From Epsilonproteobacteria bacterium UBA4036 (GTDB taxonomy: Bacteria; Campylobacterota; Campylobacteria; Campylobacterales; Arcobacteraceae): a stretch of DNA of 64,000 nt. Of this stretch, positions 51,291 through 60,249 are shown piece after piece (the stretch's first letter is position 1; each line of letters opens with the position of its first letter). Both the position numbers and the translations under genes were made by a program. The notes beneath the pieces were generated by a model. It was not told where the DNA came from. It worked only from the letters and a program-made list of their open reading frames with translations, and made no database searches. The stretch lies in contig DGAG01000012.1 in the NCBI GenBank assembly GCA_002382325.1, positions 147,129 through 211,128 of the forward strand, in the 5' to 3' direction.

Positions 51291-52180
51291 ATTTTAAGTA
51301 AATAATCCACCACATTTTCAATAAAAGCGTCATGTTTTCTGTCTTTTCTATACGCTATATAGAGCTTTCGGTGCATTCTTTGTGTTCCAATTCTTGATTC
51401 AAATAACACTCCGGTTTTAAGAAGTGTATCAATGGCATTTCGCGATACAATAGAAACCGTTGGAGTGCCTTCTTTGGATGAGTGCAAAACCGTTTGAACA
51501 ATGGTGGTTGCGCTGGTCACTTCACTGGTGACATCAAACGAGTCACAATCAGGGAAATTGGCTTTTTCCAAACTCTCTTTAAAAATGGCTCGGGTATTTG
51601 AATCAGGATTTCGGCACACCCATTTATACGACAACAAATCTTTGGCTTTGGCTCGTGTAGGAAGTTTTTGATTGGAGAAAATAACAATTTCATCTTCCAT
51701 CCACTCTCGGTAAATAATGTTCTCTTCAGGAACATAATTTTCAACTAAGGCAATATCAATTTTCTTATCCAATAAATCTTCAATGGCTTGACCCGAAACG
51801 GTTACATTGATTGAAACATCATTATGAATATTCGCTTTTAAATCATTTAAAAACTTTGGCAATATGTAGTTTCCAATAATAAACGATGCCCCAAAAACAA
51901 AGGTTACATCTTTATTCATAATTTTAAGCAACTCTTTTTCAGCATTACTGACACACTTTTCTAATTTAAGTGCAATGGTATGCAACATCGTTCCTTCTTT
52001 AGTAAGACGTATTCCATTTTTCTTTCGCTCGACTATTTTTGTATCCAAATAGTCTTCCATAAATTTGATTTGTTGTGTAACTGCCGGTTGTGAAATCCCA
52101 AGTTTTGAAGATGCTTTAGAGAATGATTTTTCCCGTACGACGGTTAAAAAAGTTTCGATTTTTGCAAAATCTGTTAGCAT
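51284..52180 (-). CDS. LysR-type transcriptional regulator
   Basis: This 298-residue LTTR has the winged helix-turn-helix at residues 1-65 (FSKASSKLGISQPAVTQQIK region) and a co-inducer domain from about 90 with SGQAIEDLL and GTPTVSIVSRNAI. It is divergent from the UvrD-type helicase gene; a GTTAT-N7-ATAAC palindrome at 52202-52218 overlaps its own -10. The inducer and regulon are not evident. Its last codons lie in heptamer array C. Confidence 0.85.
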   Translation of the reverse strand: MLTDFAKIETFLTVVREKSFSKASSKLGISQPAVTQQIKFMEDYLDTKIVERKKNGIRLTKEGTMLHTIALKLEKCVSNAEKELLKIMNKDVTFVFGASFIIGNYILPKFLNDLKANIHNDVSINVTVSGQAIEDLLDKKIDIALVENYVPEENIIYREWMEDEIVIFSNQKLPTRAKAKDLLSYKWVCRNPDSNTRAIFKESLEKANFPDCDSFDVTSEVTSATTIVQTVLHSSKEGTPTVSIVSRNAIDTLLKTGVLFESRIGTQRMHRKLYIAYRKDRKHDAFIENVVDYLLKIK

Positions 52181-52201
52181 ATTTTTGACACCTTAAAATA
52201 A

Positions 52202-52218
52202 GTTATGATTATAATAAC
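52202..52218. promoter_or_regulatory. Candidate LysR operator overlapping the lysR promoter
   Basis: GTTAT, seven bases, ATAAC form a perfect interrupted palindrome with the T-N11-A geometry of LysR boxes. The minus-strand -10 of lysR (TATAAT at 52208-52213) lies inside it, which would suit autorepression. Confidence 0.4.
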
Positions 52219-52272
52219 ATTTATTTATAAAAAAAATCATTAAGTCGATTAATTAATTTAACTTTAATATGT

Positions 52273-52278
52273 TATAAT
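52273..52278 (+). promoter_or_regulatory. -10 element of the UvrD-type helicase gene
   Basis: TATAAT lies 23 bases upstream of the ATG at 52301, with TAGGAG as ribosome binding site. Confidence 0.5.
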
Positions 52279-52300
52279 AATTACTAATAGGAGTTTTTTT

Positions 52301-54349
52301 ATGTCTGAATCTATTTTATCCTCACTCAATGAGTCACAAAAAGTTGCTGCTTCTCATATTGATGGGTCATTACTTATTCTAGCAGGAGCAGGAAGTGGCA
52401 AAACAAAAACCATTACCACACGTCTGGCTTATTTAATCTCAATTGGAATAGACCCCTCTTCTATTTTAACATTGACCTTTACCAATAAAGCGGCTAAAGA
52501 GATGCAACATCGAGCCTTTTCAATGATAAAAAGCAGTTCAACTATGCCCTTATTGTGTACGTTTCATAAGTTTGGACTACTGTTTTTGAAATTCCATATT
52601 ACGCAATTGAACCGAAAAAATAACTTTATTATTATTGATACAGACGACAAAAAAAGAATTCTAAAATCCATTGATAAAGAGATTACGACAGCTGTGGTTG
52701 CCAGTGAAATCTCAAAATATAAAAACTCTATTTTATCTCCTGCCGAAGCTAAATCAGCAGCACAGCTTAAACTCTATGTTCAAATTGCTGATATTTATGA
52801 GAAATATGAAAACTACTTGCATGAGAACAATTTGGTTGATTTTGACGATTTATTGCTTTTACCCTATAAAATATTGGAACAAAATAAAACCTTGTGCGAG
52901 CAAACAAGCCAACAATATCGCTATATCATGGTTGATGAATACCAAGACACCAATGAACTTCAATACAGATTACTCAAAAAGTTATGTACTTCTCACAATA
53001 ATATTTGTGTTGTAGGAGATGATGACCAGTCTATTTATGGTTGGCGTGGTGCAACCATTAAAAATATTCTGAATTTCGCAGAGATTTTTGATAATACCAC
53101 GGTCATTAAACTTGAACACAATTATCGTTCAACGGATACCATTTTAGAACATGCCAACCAACTTATTGAACATAACCGTGATAGAATGGGCAAAAAGCTT
53201 ATTGGAACAAAAACCAAAGGGAACTCAATTAAGGTGTATGAATCGCAAGATGAAAATGAAGAGACACGAAAAATTTGTGAAGATATTCATAAACTGATTC
53301 AAAAAGGTGTCAGTCCAAAAGATATCGCCATTTTATTTCGAGTTAATGCCTTATCACGTTCTTTGGAAGAAGGATTTAATAAAGCACGTATTCATTATCA
53401 ACTTGTAGGGGGTATGAAATTTTATGAGCGTTCAGAAATCAAAGATTTAATCGCTTATTTTCGAGTACTGACCAATAAAAATGATAATTTTTCCATTAAA
53501 CGAATTATCAATAAACCCAAACGAGGTATAGGAAAAACCACCATTGATAAACTCGATGAAAAATCAACGCAAAGTGAAATATCGATTTTTAATATTATTA
53601 ACTCCTCTACTCCTGATGAATTAAGTGCCATTGTCGGTAAAAAAAATGCTCGAACCCTTAAAGTTTTTGTGGCATCAATTATGGATTTAGAAGACACCAT
53701 AGCAGAATCAAAAATGCGTTTTTTGGACTCTTTTGAAGATACGTTTGATTTTAGAGCCTCTTTTGATAATCTTCCTGATGGATATGAGCGTCAAGCCAAT
53801 ATTGATGAATTTTTTGGGTACATACGAGACTATTTTATTCAAAATCCTCATTTGGAATTGGAAGACTTTTTAAATGAAATTGCCCTAGAAAGTGAGCAAG
53901 ACAGCTTAACCAATGAAGCCGTTTCCATGATGAGTATTCATGCATCAAAAGGATTGGAATATAAACATCTGTTTATTATAGGTTTAGAGGAAGGGTTTTT
54001 CCCCATTATTGGTGATGGAAGCGATATTGAAGAAGAGCGTCGTTTAGGTTATGTTGCCATTACAAGGGCCATGGATGAACTGACATTGAGTTTTGTTCAC
54101 TCACGATTTTATAAAGGAAAACGAACTCAACTTCTTAAAAGCCGTTTTTTAAGTGAAAGTGGGCTTATCAAGGGGTGTTTAACCATCCAAAAACAAAGCG
54201 GTTACAAAAAGGGTGATTTGGTCAATCATAAAATTTTTGGAATGGGTCGTGTACAAAAGAGCGTCAATGCAGGTAAAGAGTACAAACTCACCATTAACTT
54301 TGGTGGAACACACCGAGACATTTTATCGTCATTTGTAGAAAAAATATAA
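52301..54349 (+). CDS. UvrD/Rep-family ATP-dependent DNA helicase
   Basis: This 682-residue superfamily 1A helicase unwinds DNA 3' to 5' in repair or replication restart. Motifs run from the Q motif (SLNESQKVAA), I (GAGSGKTKT, 29-37), Ia (TFTNKAAKEM), II (VDEYQDTNELQY), III (VGDDDQSIYGWRGA), IV (LEHNYRS), V (MSIHASKGLEYKHLF) to VI (AITRAMDEL). The length and the short C-terminal extension fit the Rep/PcrA group. It is divergent from lysR. Confidence 0.94.
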   Translation: MSESILSSLNESQKVAASHIDGSLLILAGAGSGKTKTITTRLAYLISIGIDPSSILTLTFTNKAAKEMQHRAFSMIKSSSTMPLLCTFHKFGLLFLKFHITQLNRKNNFIIIDTDDKKRILKSIDKEITTAVVASEISKYKNSILSPAEAKSAAQLKLYVQIADIYEKYENYLHENNLVDFDDLLLLPYKILEQNKTLCEQTSQQYRYIMVDEYQDTNELQYRLLKKLCTSHNNICVVGDDDQSIYGWRGATIKNILNFAEIFDNTTVIKLEHNYRSTDTILEHANQLIEHNRDRMGKKLIGTKTKGNSIKVYESQDENEETRKICEDIHKLIQKGVSPKDIAILFRVNALSRSLEEGFNKARIHYQLVGGMKFYERSEIKDLIAYFRVLTNKNDNFSIKRIINKPKRGIGKTTIDKLDEKSTQSEISIFNIINSSTPDELSAIVGKKNARTLKVFVASIMDLEDTIAESKMRFLDSFEDTFDFRASFDNLPDGYERQANIDEFFGYIRDYFIQNPHLELEDFLNEIALESEQDSLTNEAVSMMSIHASKGLEYKHLFIIGLEEGFFPIIGDGSDIEEERRLGYVAITRAMDELTLSFVHSRFYKGKRTQLLKSRFLSESGLIKGCLTIQKQSGYKKGDLVNHKIFGMGRVQKSVNAGKEYKLTINFGGTHRDILSSFVEKI

Positions 54350-54387
54350 ATAACCCTTAACATTAACAAAGACATTATTGAGTAAGA

Positions 54388-55236
54388 ATGAAAAGAAATA
54401 AAGAAGCACACCGTTCATTAAATAAATTATTGGTTGTCAATAAACCCATGCACTTAAGTTCAAACTTCTTTTTGCATAAGGTCAAACGAAAATATAAAAA
54501 TAAAAAAGCAGGTTTCAGTGGTACGCTTGATCCTTTTGCCACAGGGTGTTTGTTGGTTGCCTTTGGGCAATATGCCAAACTCTTCAAATATTTGAACAAA
54601 ACCCCCAAAAGCTATCGAGCTGTTTTGTGGTTAGGGGCAACTTCTGAGTCTTTGGATATTGAAAATATTATACAAATAAAAGATGAAAAACCGTTAGATG
54701 TTCATGTCATCAAAAAAGAAGTTGCCCACTTAGTGGGAGAAATACAGTACACTCCGCCTAAATACAGTGCCAAAAAAGTCAATGGATTACGTGCTTATGA
54801 ATTGGCTCGTATGGGAGAAGAGATTGAGTTAAAAGAGTCTACGATGCATATATTAAGTACTGAGTTTATCTCATATTCGCACCCTTTTATTGTCTTTGAA
54901 GCCACGGTAAGTGAAGGTTCTTATATTCGAAGTTTGGCTCAAATATTAGCGCAAAGATTAGGTGTGGTAGGAACACTTTCACATTTACACCGTTTTAAAG
55001 AGGGCGATTTCTATTTTGACCATGAAAAAGAGTTAAATCCCTTAGATTATATCAATTTAGAACACAACCGTTACAGTGGTGAAAAAGAGTGGATAATTTA
55101 TGGGAAAAAGATTGATATTAATTATTTAAGTATTCACGAAAATGGAGAGTATCTCATTGTTTTTGATGATTTTTTCAGTATAATCCAAATTCAAGATAAA
55201 CGGGTAAAATATTTGTTAAATAAGGTTCTAATTTAA
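54388..55236 (+). CDS. truB: tRNA pseudouridine(55) synthase
   Basis: TruB (282 residues) makes pseudouridine 55 in the T loop. The catalytic Asp48 is in AGFSGTLDPFATG; YRAVLWLGATSESLD, TPPKYSAKKVNG and SEGSYIRSLAQILAQRLG are conserved. A C-terminal PUA-like tail is short. It begins the truB-ispE-smpB set and its stop directly precedes the ispE ATG. Confidence 0.94.
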   Translation: MKRNKEAHRSLNKLLVVNKPMHLSSNFFLHKVKRKYKNKKAGFSGTLDPFATGCLLVAFGQYAKLFKYLNKTPKSYRAVLWLGATSESLDIENIIQIKDEKPLDVHVIKKEVAHLVGEIQYTPPKYSAKKVNGLRAYELARMGEEIELKESTMHILSTEFISYSHPFIVFEATVSEGSYIRSLAQILAQRLGVVGTLSHLHRFKEGDFYFDHEKELNPLDYINLEHNRYSGEKEWIIYGKKIDINYLSIHENGEYLIVFDDFFSIIQIQDKRVKYLLNKVLI

Positions 55237-56022
55237 ATGAAAATCACCAAATCAATGTCAAGAAAAGCCTATGCAAAAGTCAATATTTTTTTAAAAATGG
55301 CAGGTAAACGAGGAGAATATCATGAACTTGTTTCACGTTTTGTTCAAGTTTCTACTCTTTATGACACCCTTAGCATTATCCCTGATAATGACACCAATGC
55401 CTTTAATCTTATAGGCAATTTTAGTTGTCCTCTTGAAAAAAATACGATTTATAAAGCTTTTTTAGAATTACGAAAAAATTGTCCTAAGATCGATGCTTTT
55501 TTTAGAGTCTATTCGGTTAAAATAGAGAAACATATCCCAGAATTTGCAGGTTTAGGGGGTGGAAGTTCAAATGCGGCGGCATTTTTACTCTTGGCTAATG
55601 AATTGTTTGATTTATATTATTCAAAAGAAAAATTGGCAAAAATTGGAGCAAAAATTGGAGCAGATGTGCCTTTTTTTATTTATGAATATACCAGTGCCAA
55701 TGTCACGGGTATTGGGGAAAAAGTAGAAGAGTTTAAAGAAGAACCTTTGGATATCGAAGTTTTTACTCCTGATGTTCAATGCGATACCAAAGCAGTTTTT
55801 ACAGAGTTTCGAAAAAACTTCTACAAAGAGATTTCACACGAAAAGGCAACAGAACTTCTGAAAATGAAAAGTATCGATATATTAAAAAGTTTAAGTCCAC
55901 AAGAAGCCAATGATTTATACGCTCCTGCGCTCAAACTTTATCCTCAACTCACCACTTACTACTCACCACTTACTACTCACTTCAGTGGCAGTGGAAGTTC
56001 ATTTTTTAAGGTAAGAAATTAA
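55237..56022 (+). CDS. ispE: 4-diphosphocytidyl-2-C-methyl-D-erythritol kinase, with heptamer repeat in its 3' end
   Basis: IspE (261 residues) is a GHMP kinase of the methylerythritol phosphate pathway. It has AYAKVNIFLKM (motif 1), PEFAGLGGGSSNAAAF (motif 2, ATP loop) and SGSGSSFF (motif 3) near the C-terminus. Just before motif 3, residues LTTYYSPLTTH are encoded by five tandem heptamers (55949-55983), related to the intergenic arrays. Total length is normal, so the repeat has replaced a variable loop rather than destroyed the gene. A second in-frame ATG at 55255 is possible. The stop overlaps the smpB ATG by one base. Confidence 0.93.
   Translation: MKITKSMSRKAYAKVNIFLKMAGKRGEYHELVSRFVQVSTLYDTLSIIPDNDTNAFNLIGNFSCPLEKNTIYKAFLELRKNCPKIDAFFRVYSVKIEKHIPEFAGLGGGSSNAAAFLLLANELFDLYYSKEKLAKIGAKIGADVPFFIYEYTSANVTGIGEKVEEFKEEPLDIEVFTPDVQCDTKAVFTEFRKNFYKEISHEKATELLKMKSIDILKSLSPQEANDLYAPALKLYPQLTTYYSPLTTHFSGSGSSFFKVRN
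55949..55983 (+). repeat. One-armed heptamer array inside ispE, copy D
   Basis: Five exact tandem units, TCACCAC, TTACTAC, TCACCAC, TTACTAC, TCACTTC, give two perfect 14-base periods. They are in the orientation that has no stop codon in any frame. No matching inverted arm is seen nearby. They encode LTTYYSPLTTHF in the ispE frame. Confidence 0.9.
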
Positions 56023-56495
56023 TGGCAAAAGAAAAACCAAAAAAAAATTTAGTTTTTAAAAACAAAAAAGCTTTTCATGATTATTTTATTTTAGATACTT
56101 ATGAAGCTGGCGTTCAACTCAAAGGCAGTGAAGTCAAAGCCATTCGAGAAGGACGAGTCAATTTAAAAGACTCATTTGTACGCATCATCAAAGGGGAACT
56201 TTTTTTACTCAATATGCACATTTCTCATTTAAGCACTGCTCATACTACATTTCGCCCCGATGAACGACGAGACCGAAAACTCTTGATGCACAAAAAAGAG
56301 ATAGCAAAACTCTTTGAAAAGGTCACTAAAGATGGAATTACCATAGTGCCATTGAAACTCTATTTTAACAGTAAAAATTTAGTAAAAGTACAAATTGCCA
56401 CCGCACAAGGAAAAAAGCTTTATGACAAACGAGAAGATTTAAAAGCCAAAACGATGCAAAGAGAAACGCAACAAGCATTAAAAAACTATAAATAA
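56022..56495 (+). CDS. smpB: SsrA-binding protein
   Basis: SmpB (157 residues) binds tmRNA in trans-translation. Conserved parts are the N-terminal NKKAFHDYFILDTYEAGVQLKGSEVKAIREGRVNLKDSF (read in parts, with LKGSEVK), HISHLSTAH and the basic tail YDKREDLKAKTMQRE. It is translated with ispE through a 1-base overlap (TAATG). The tmRNA gene itself is not in this window. Confidence 0.96.
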   Translation: MAKEKPKKNLVFKNKKAFHDYFILDTYEAGVQLKGSEVKAIREGRVNLKDSFVRIIKGELFLLNMHISHLSTAHTTFRPDERRDRKLLMHKKEIAKLFEKVTKDGITIVPLKLYFNSKNLVKVQIATAQGKKLYDKREDLKAKTMQRETQQALKNYK

Positions 56496-56592
56496 CTCTA
56501 TTTATTATGAAAACTTCTAAAAAGTGACACAAAATTAAATAAAACTTAAGAAAAAAAATAAATTATTAAGCTTAATTTTATGGCAGATTTGA

Positions 56593-56598
56593 TAAAAT
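56593..56598 (+). promoter_or_regulatory. Candidate -10 element of the cco operon
   Basis: TAAAAT preceded by GATTTGA lies 56 bases before the ccoN ATG. Two direct GTGACT copies (56610-56615 and 56621-56626, spaced 11 bases) lie in the leader and could be a regulator site. No good FNR palindrome is seen. Confidence 0.35.
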
Positions 56599-56653
56599 TA
56601 GCTTGATAAGTGACTGTATGGTGACTTGTATATCAAAATTTAGGAGGAGATTG

Positions 56654-58120
56654 ATGCAAAACGGTGCACAAATTGAGTACGATTACTCAGTTGCTAAAGC
56701 GTTTACGTTTTCAACAATTCTGTTTGGTATCATCGGTATGACAATTGGAGTGGTTTTAGCATTTCAAATGGCATATCCTGAACTGAATTATTTAGCAGGA
56801 GAGTATGGTACTTTCTCAAGATTAAGACCTTTACACACCAATGGTGTTGCTTTTGGTTTTGCTCTTAGTGGTATCTTTGCTACATGGTATTATGTGGCTC
56901 AAAGAGTATTGAAGGTTTCTTTAAAAGAATCTCCATTCTTAATGGGTGTTGCTAAGCTACACTTCATTTTGTACTTCATTACAATTTTGTTGGCGGTTGT
57001 TACTTTGTTTATGGGTATTACTACTTCAAAAGAGTATGCAGAGTTAGAGTGGCCTTTAGACTTGCTTGTTGTTGTTTGGTGGGTACTTTGGGGTATCTCA
57101 ATTTTTGGTCTTATTGGAATTAGAAGAGAAAGAACTCTGTATATTTCTATTTGGTATTATATTGCTTCATTTTTAGCTGTAGCAATGTTATACTTATTTA
57201 ATAATATGGAAGTTCCAACTGCTTTAGTTTCTGGATATGGTGCGTGGTATCACTCAGTATCAATGTATGCTGGGACAAATGATGCTTTAGTTGAGTGGTG
57301 GTATGGACACAACGCCGTTGGTTTCGTATTTACTGTTCCTATTATTGCAATGATATACTACTTTTTACCAAAAGAGTCTGGACAAAATGTTTATTCGTAT
57401 AAACTTTCTATCTTAGCTTTCTGGGGATTATTATTTGTTTATGTTTGGGCGGGTGGTCACCACTTGATTTACTCAACAGTTCCAGACTGGATGCAAACAA
57501 TGGGTTCTGTTATGTCGGTAATTTTAATTTTACCATCATGGGGATCTGCTATTAATATGCTTTTAACAATGAAGGGTGAGTGGCAACAACTGCAAACCAA
57601 TCCATTGATTAAATTTATGATTTTAGCTTCAACTTTCTATATGTTATCAACTATTGAAGGTCCAATTCAATCAATTAAATCTGTAAATGCTATTGCACAC
57701 TTTACTGACTGGATTCCAGGACACGTACATGATGGTACTTTAGGATGGGTTGTATTTATGATTATGGCTGCAATTTTCCATATGGTTCCAAGAATGTATG
57801 GAAGAGAAATTTACTCTAAATCATTAATGGACACACAATTCTGGTTACAAACAACTGCTATTGTATTATACTTTACATCTATGTGGATTGCAGGTATTAC
57901 ACAAGGTATGATGTGGAGAGCATACGATGAGTATGGTTCTTTGGTTTACTCATTTATTGATACAGTAAATGTATTACATCCTTACTATGTAATTAGAGCT
58001 ATTGGTGGATTATTGTATTTAGTTGGTGTATTTATGTTTGCATACAATATTTACAAAACAGCAACAGCTGGTCGAGTTCTTGATAAAGAACCAGCAAATG
58101 CTACGCCTATGGCAGCTTAA
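56654..58120 (+). CDS. ccoN: cbb3-type cytochrome c oxidase subunit I
   Basis: CcoN (488 residues) is the catalytic subunit with haem b and the haem b3-CuB centre of the high-affinity terminal oxidase. About 12 membrane helices are evident. Likely haem/copper ligands lie in RPLHTNGVAFGF, EWWYGHNAVGFVFT, GGHHLIYS and HFTDWIPGHVHDG. The ATG at 56654 is preceded by AGGAGGAG at ideal spacing; an upstream in-frame start at 56603 adds an unrelated tail and is rejected. It heads ccoNOQP and accessory genes. Confidence 0.96.
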   Translation: MQNGAQIEYDYSVAKAFTFSTILFGIIGMTIGVVLAFQMAYPELNYLAGEYGTFSRLRPLHTNGVAFGFALSGIFATWYYVAQRVLKVSLKESPFLMGVAKLHFILYFITILLAVVTLFMGITTSKEYAELEWPLDLLVVVWWVLWGISIFGLIGIRRERTLYISIWYYIASFLAVAMLYLFNNMEVPTALVSGYGAWYHSVSMYAGTNDALVEWWYGHNAVGFVFTVPIIAMIYYFLPKESGQNVYSYKLSILAFWGLLFVYVWAGGHHLIYSTVPDWMQTMGSVMSVILILPSWGSAINMLLTMKGEWQQLQTNPLIKFMILASTFYMLSTIEGPIQSIKSVNAIAHFTDWIPGHVHDGTLGWVVFMIMAAIFHMVPRMYGREIYSKSLMDTQFWLQTTAIVLYFTSMWIAGITQGMMWRAYDEYGSLVYSFIDTVNVLHPYYVIRAIGGLLYLVGVFMFAYNIYKTATAGRVLDKEPANATPMAA

Positions 58121-58135
58121 GAGAAGGGGGTTATT

Positions 58136-58819
58136 ATGTTTCATTGGTTAGAACAAAGACCGTTTTTCTTTGCGGTAGCAGTTTTCTTAGCGGTAGCATT
58201 CGCAGGTATTATAGAAATTATTCCTGACTTTGCAAAACAAAGTCGACCTACAGTGGGTACGAAACCGTACACAATTTTAGAGTTAACGGGAAGACAAGTA
58301 TATATTAAAGATTCGTGTAATGCGTGTCACTCACAATTGATTCGACCATTCAAGTCAGAAACTGACCGATATGGTATGTATTCATTAAGCGGTGAGTATG
58401 CATATGACCGACCTTTCTTATGGGGTTCTAAAAGAACAGGTCCAGATTTAATGAGAGTGGGTAACTACAGAACAACCGATTGGCATGAATCACATATGTG
58501 GGATCCTGTTTCAGTTGTACCTGGTTCAATTATGCCAGCGTATAAACACCATTTTACTAACATAGCTGATATCGACACTGCTTATGCAGAAGCATATACA
58601 GTTAAAACAGTATTCTCAACACCATATGATCAAGATTTAGATGGTGATGGGCAAATTGATGTTCCTCTTGGTACATACGAAGAAGCAAAAGCGGCTGCTT
58701 TAGAAGAAGCAAAAGTTATTGCAGCGGATATGAAAAACCAAGCAGTTAAGGATGCCGTTGCAAACGGTCAGGTTCCTGAGATAGTTGCATTAATAGCATA
58801 CTTAAATTCTTTAAAATAA
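58136..58819 (+). CDS. ccoO: cbb3-type cytochrome c oxidase subunit II
   Basis: CcoO (227 residues) is the membrane-anchored mono-haem cytochrome c of the oxidase. One N-terminal helix (about 10-30) is followed by the haem site CNACHSQ (Cys61, Cys64, His65) and a periplasmic domain; a Met ligand is available in PGSIMPAYKH. An Ala/Glu-rich stretch precedes the C-terminal IVALIAYLNSLK. Confidence 0.96.
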   Translation: MFHWLEQRPFFFAVAVFLAVAFAGIIEIIPDFAKQSRPTVGTKPYTILELTGRQVYIKDSCNACHSQLIRPFKSETDRYGMYSLSGEYAYDRPFLWGSKRTGPDLMRVGNYRTTDWHESHMWDPVSVVPGSIMPAYKHHFTNIADIDTAYAEAYTVKTVFSTPYDQDLDGDGQIDVPLGTYEEAKAAALEEAKVIAADMKNQAVKDAVANGQVPEIVALIAYLNSLK

Positions 58820-58831
58820 AAGAGGGTTATA

Positions 58832-59056
58832 ATGGATTATGAAACACTAGTAAATCTACAAGGTTACGTTAAGTTTTTTCTGATTTTGATCATATTTATA
58901 GTATTTTACTCTTACGCGTATTCAATATACAAAAGAGATAAAAAAGGTGAGAGAGATTTCGAGAAATACTCTAAACTGGTCTTGGATGATTCTATTAGTT
59001 CTAATCCTCTTGAATCTAGAGAAAATAAATCAGATAAATTAGATAAGGAGAATTGA
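58832..59056 (+). CDS. ccoQ: cbb3 oxidase small subunit CcoQ-like
   Basis: This 74-residue protein has one membrane helix (about 12-30) and a charged cytoplasmic tail rich in Lys, Asp and Glu. Position between ccoO and ccoP and size identify it as the CcoQ subunit, which stabilises the oxidase. Sequence conservation is low, as usual for this subunit. Confidence 0.85.
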   Translation: MDYETLVNLQGYVKFFLILIIFIVFYSYAYSIYKRDKKGERDFEKYSKLVLDDSISSNPLESRENKSDKLDKEN

Positions 59057-59057
59057 T

Positions 59058-60002
59058 ATGAAGTCTATGGTTATAGGTGGTATTATTCTTATCATTGCTT
59101 TAATGGCAGGAACCTATTACGTTGCAGGGGATGCTTTTAGTTTTGGTGAGGATTACATCAACGACCTTACAATGTTAGCTGCATTGGCAATTATTGGTAT
59201 TACCGTTTTTGTTGCGCTAAAATATGTAAATCAAATTAAAAACGATACAGCTGGTGGTGAATTGGCTGAAGAGAAGTGGGATGGAATTGGTGAGTTTAAA
59301 AATGCCATTCCAACAGGTTGGGGTTTAGCTTTCATTGGTACAATTATTTGGGGGATGTGGTACTGGACTGTTGGTTATCCAACAAACAGTTTCTCTCAAA
59401 TTGGTCAATGGAATGAAGAAACTTTAGAATACAATGCAAAGTTTGAAAGTAAATGGCAAAATCCAGATACAGCAACTTTAAATGCAATGGGTGAATCAAT
59501 CTATTTAGTACAATGTGCACCGTGTCACGGTGTTGATGCTGAAGGGATTGATGGTAAGGCTCAAAATCTTACAAAACGAATCAGCGCTGCTTCTGTTGAA
59601 GCGGTGATTAAACATGGTTCTTTGGCAATTGGACCAAAAGCAGAAGGTAACTTAGGTTATGCTATGGGAATGATGCCAGGACAAGAGGGTCTGTTTAATG
59701 CCAATACCGGTATGCCAATCAGTGATGAAGAAGCTAAAATTGTTTCTGCTTACATTGCCAATGGTATGACAGGTGAAGGTGCTGAGATTTTTGCTGGTGT
59801 TTGTTCTTCTTGTCACGGTGCTGATGGTGCTGGTATGGAAGGTATGGCTCCTAACTTAGTTGCTTATGATGATACATTGGTTGCTAATGTATTAACTCAT
59901 GGTAAAAAAGGAATCACAGGAACAATGCCTGCCTTTACTGGAAGATTGAATGAAACTCAAACGAAAGCACTTGCAAGCTATCTTAGAAGTTTAGGAGAAT
60001 AA
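59058..60002 (+). CDS. ccoP: cbb3-type cytochrome c oxidase subunit III (di-haem)
   Basis: CcoP (314 residues) delivers electrons to CcoN. It has two N-terminal helices (about 5-22 and 37-57), a third hydrophobic segment near 88-105, and two cytochrome c domains with haem sites CAPCHG (153-158) and CSSCHG (249-254). It starts 1 base after ccoQ and ends 1 base before the DUF4006 gene. Confidence 0.96.
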   Translation: MKSMVIGGIILIIALMAGTYYVAGDAFSFGEDYINDLTMLAALAIIGITVFVALKYVNQIKNDTAGGELAEEKWDGIGEFKNAIPTGWGLAFIGTIIWGMWYWTVGYPTNSFSQIGQWNEETLEYNAKFESKWQNPDTATLNAMGESIYLVQCAPCHGVDAEGIDGKAQNLTKRISAASVEAVIKHGSLAIGPKAEGNLGYAMGMMPGQEGLFNANTGMPISDEEAKIVSAYIANGMTGEGAEIFAGVCSSCHGADGAGMEGMAPNLVAYDDTLVANVLTHGKKGITGTMPAFTGRLNETQTKALASYLRSLGE

Positions 60003-60003
60003 C

Positions 60004-60240
60004 ATGGCAAACAATACACAAATGAATGAAAATGAAAGAGGAGTATTTAGCATACACGGTGTTACGGGTATGTTAATTGCTACTGTGTTGTTGCTTTCTA
60101 TTCTTGGCGTACTTCAAGTATTAAGCCTTGGAGCACAAAACGCAGAAGCGACAAACTTTTATAAAGTTAATCAAGATATCAATGCCATCAAGTTCAACAG
60201 TAGTGAAAACGCGAACCACTACGAACTTGTTGGTAAGTAG
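60004..60240 (+). CDS. DUF4006-family small membrane protein
   Basis: This 78-residue protein has one central helix (about 20-43) and a short polar tail. Genes of this type follow ccoP throughout Campylobacterota, so a role in assembly or stability of the cbb3 oxidase is inferred from context. Its stop is followed at once by the ribosome binding site of the 30-residue peptide gene. Confidence 0.8.
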   Translation: MANNTQMNENERGVFSIHGVTGMLIATVLLLSILGVLQVLSLGAQNAEATNFYKVNQDINAIKFNSSENANHYELVGK

Positions 60241-60249
60241 GAGGCTGTT

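Noticed and set aside
55949..55983. Heptamer arrays as a CRISPR array or transposon ends
   Set aside because: Units are 7 bases with no spacers, no cas or transposase gene is present, and no target-site duplication is seen.
56603..56653. In-frame upstream start for ccoN
   Set aside because: The extension is unrelated to CcoN and the strong AGGAGGAG lies at correct spacing to the ATG at 56654.
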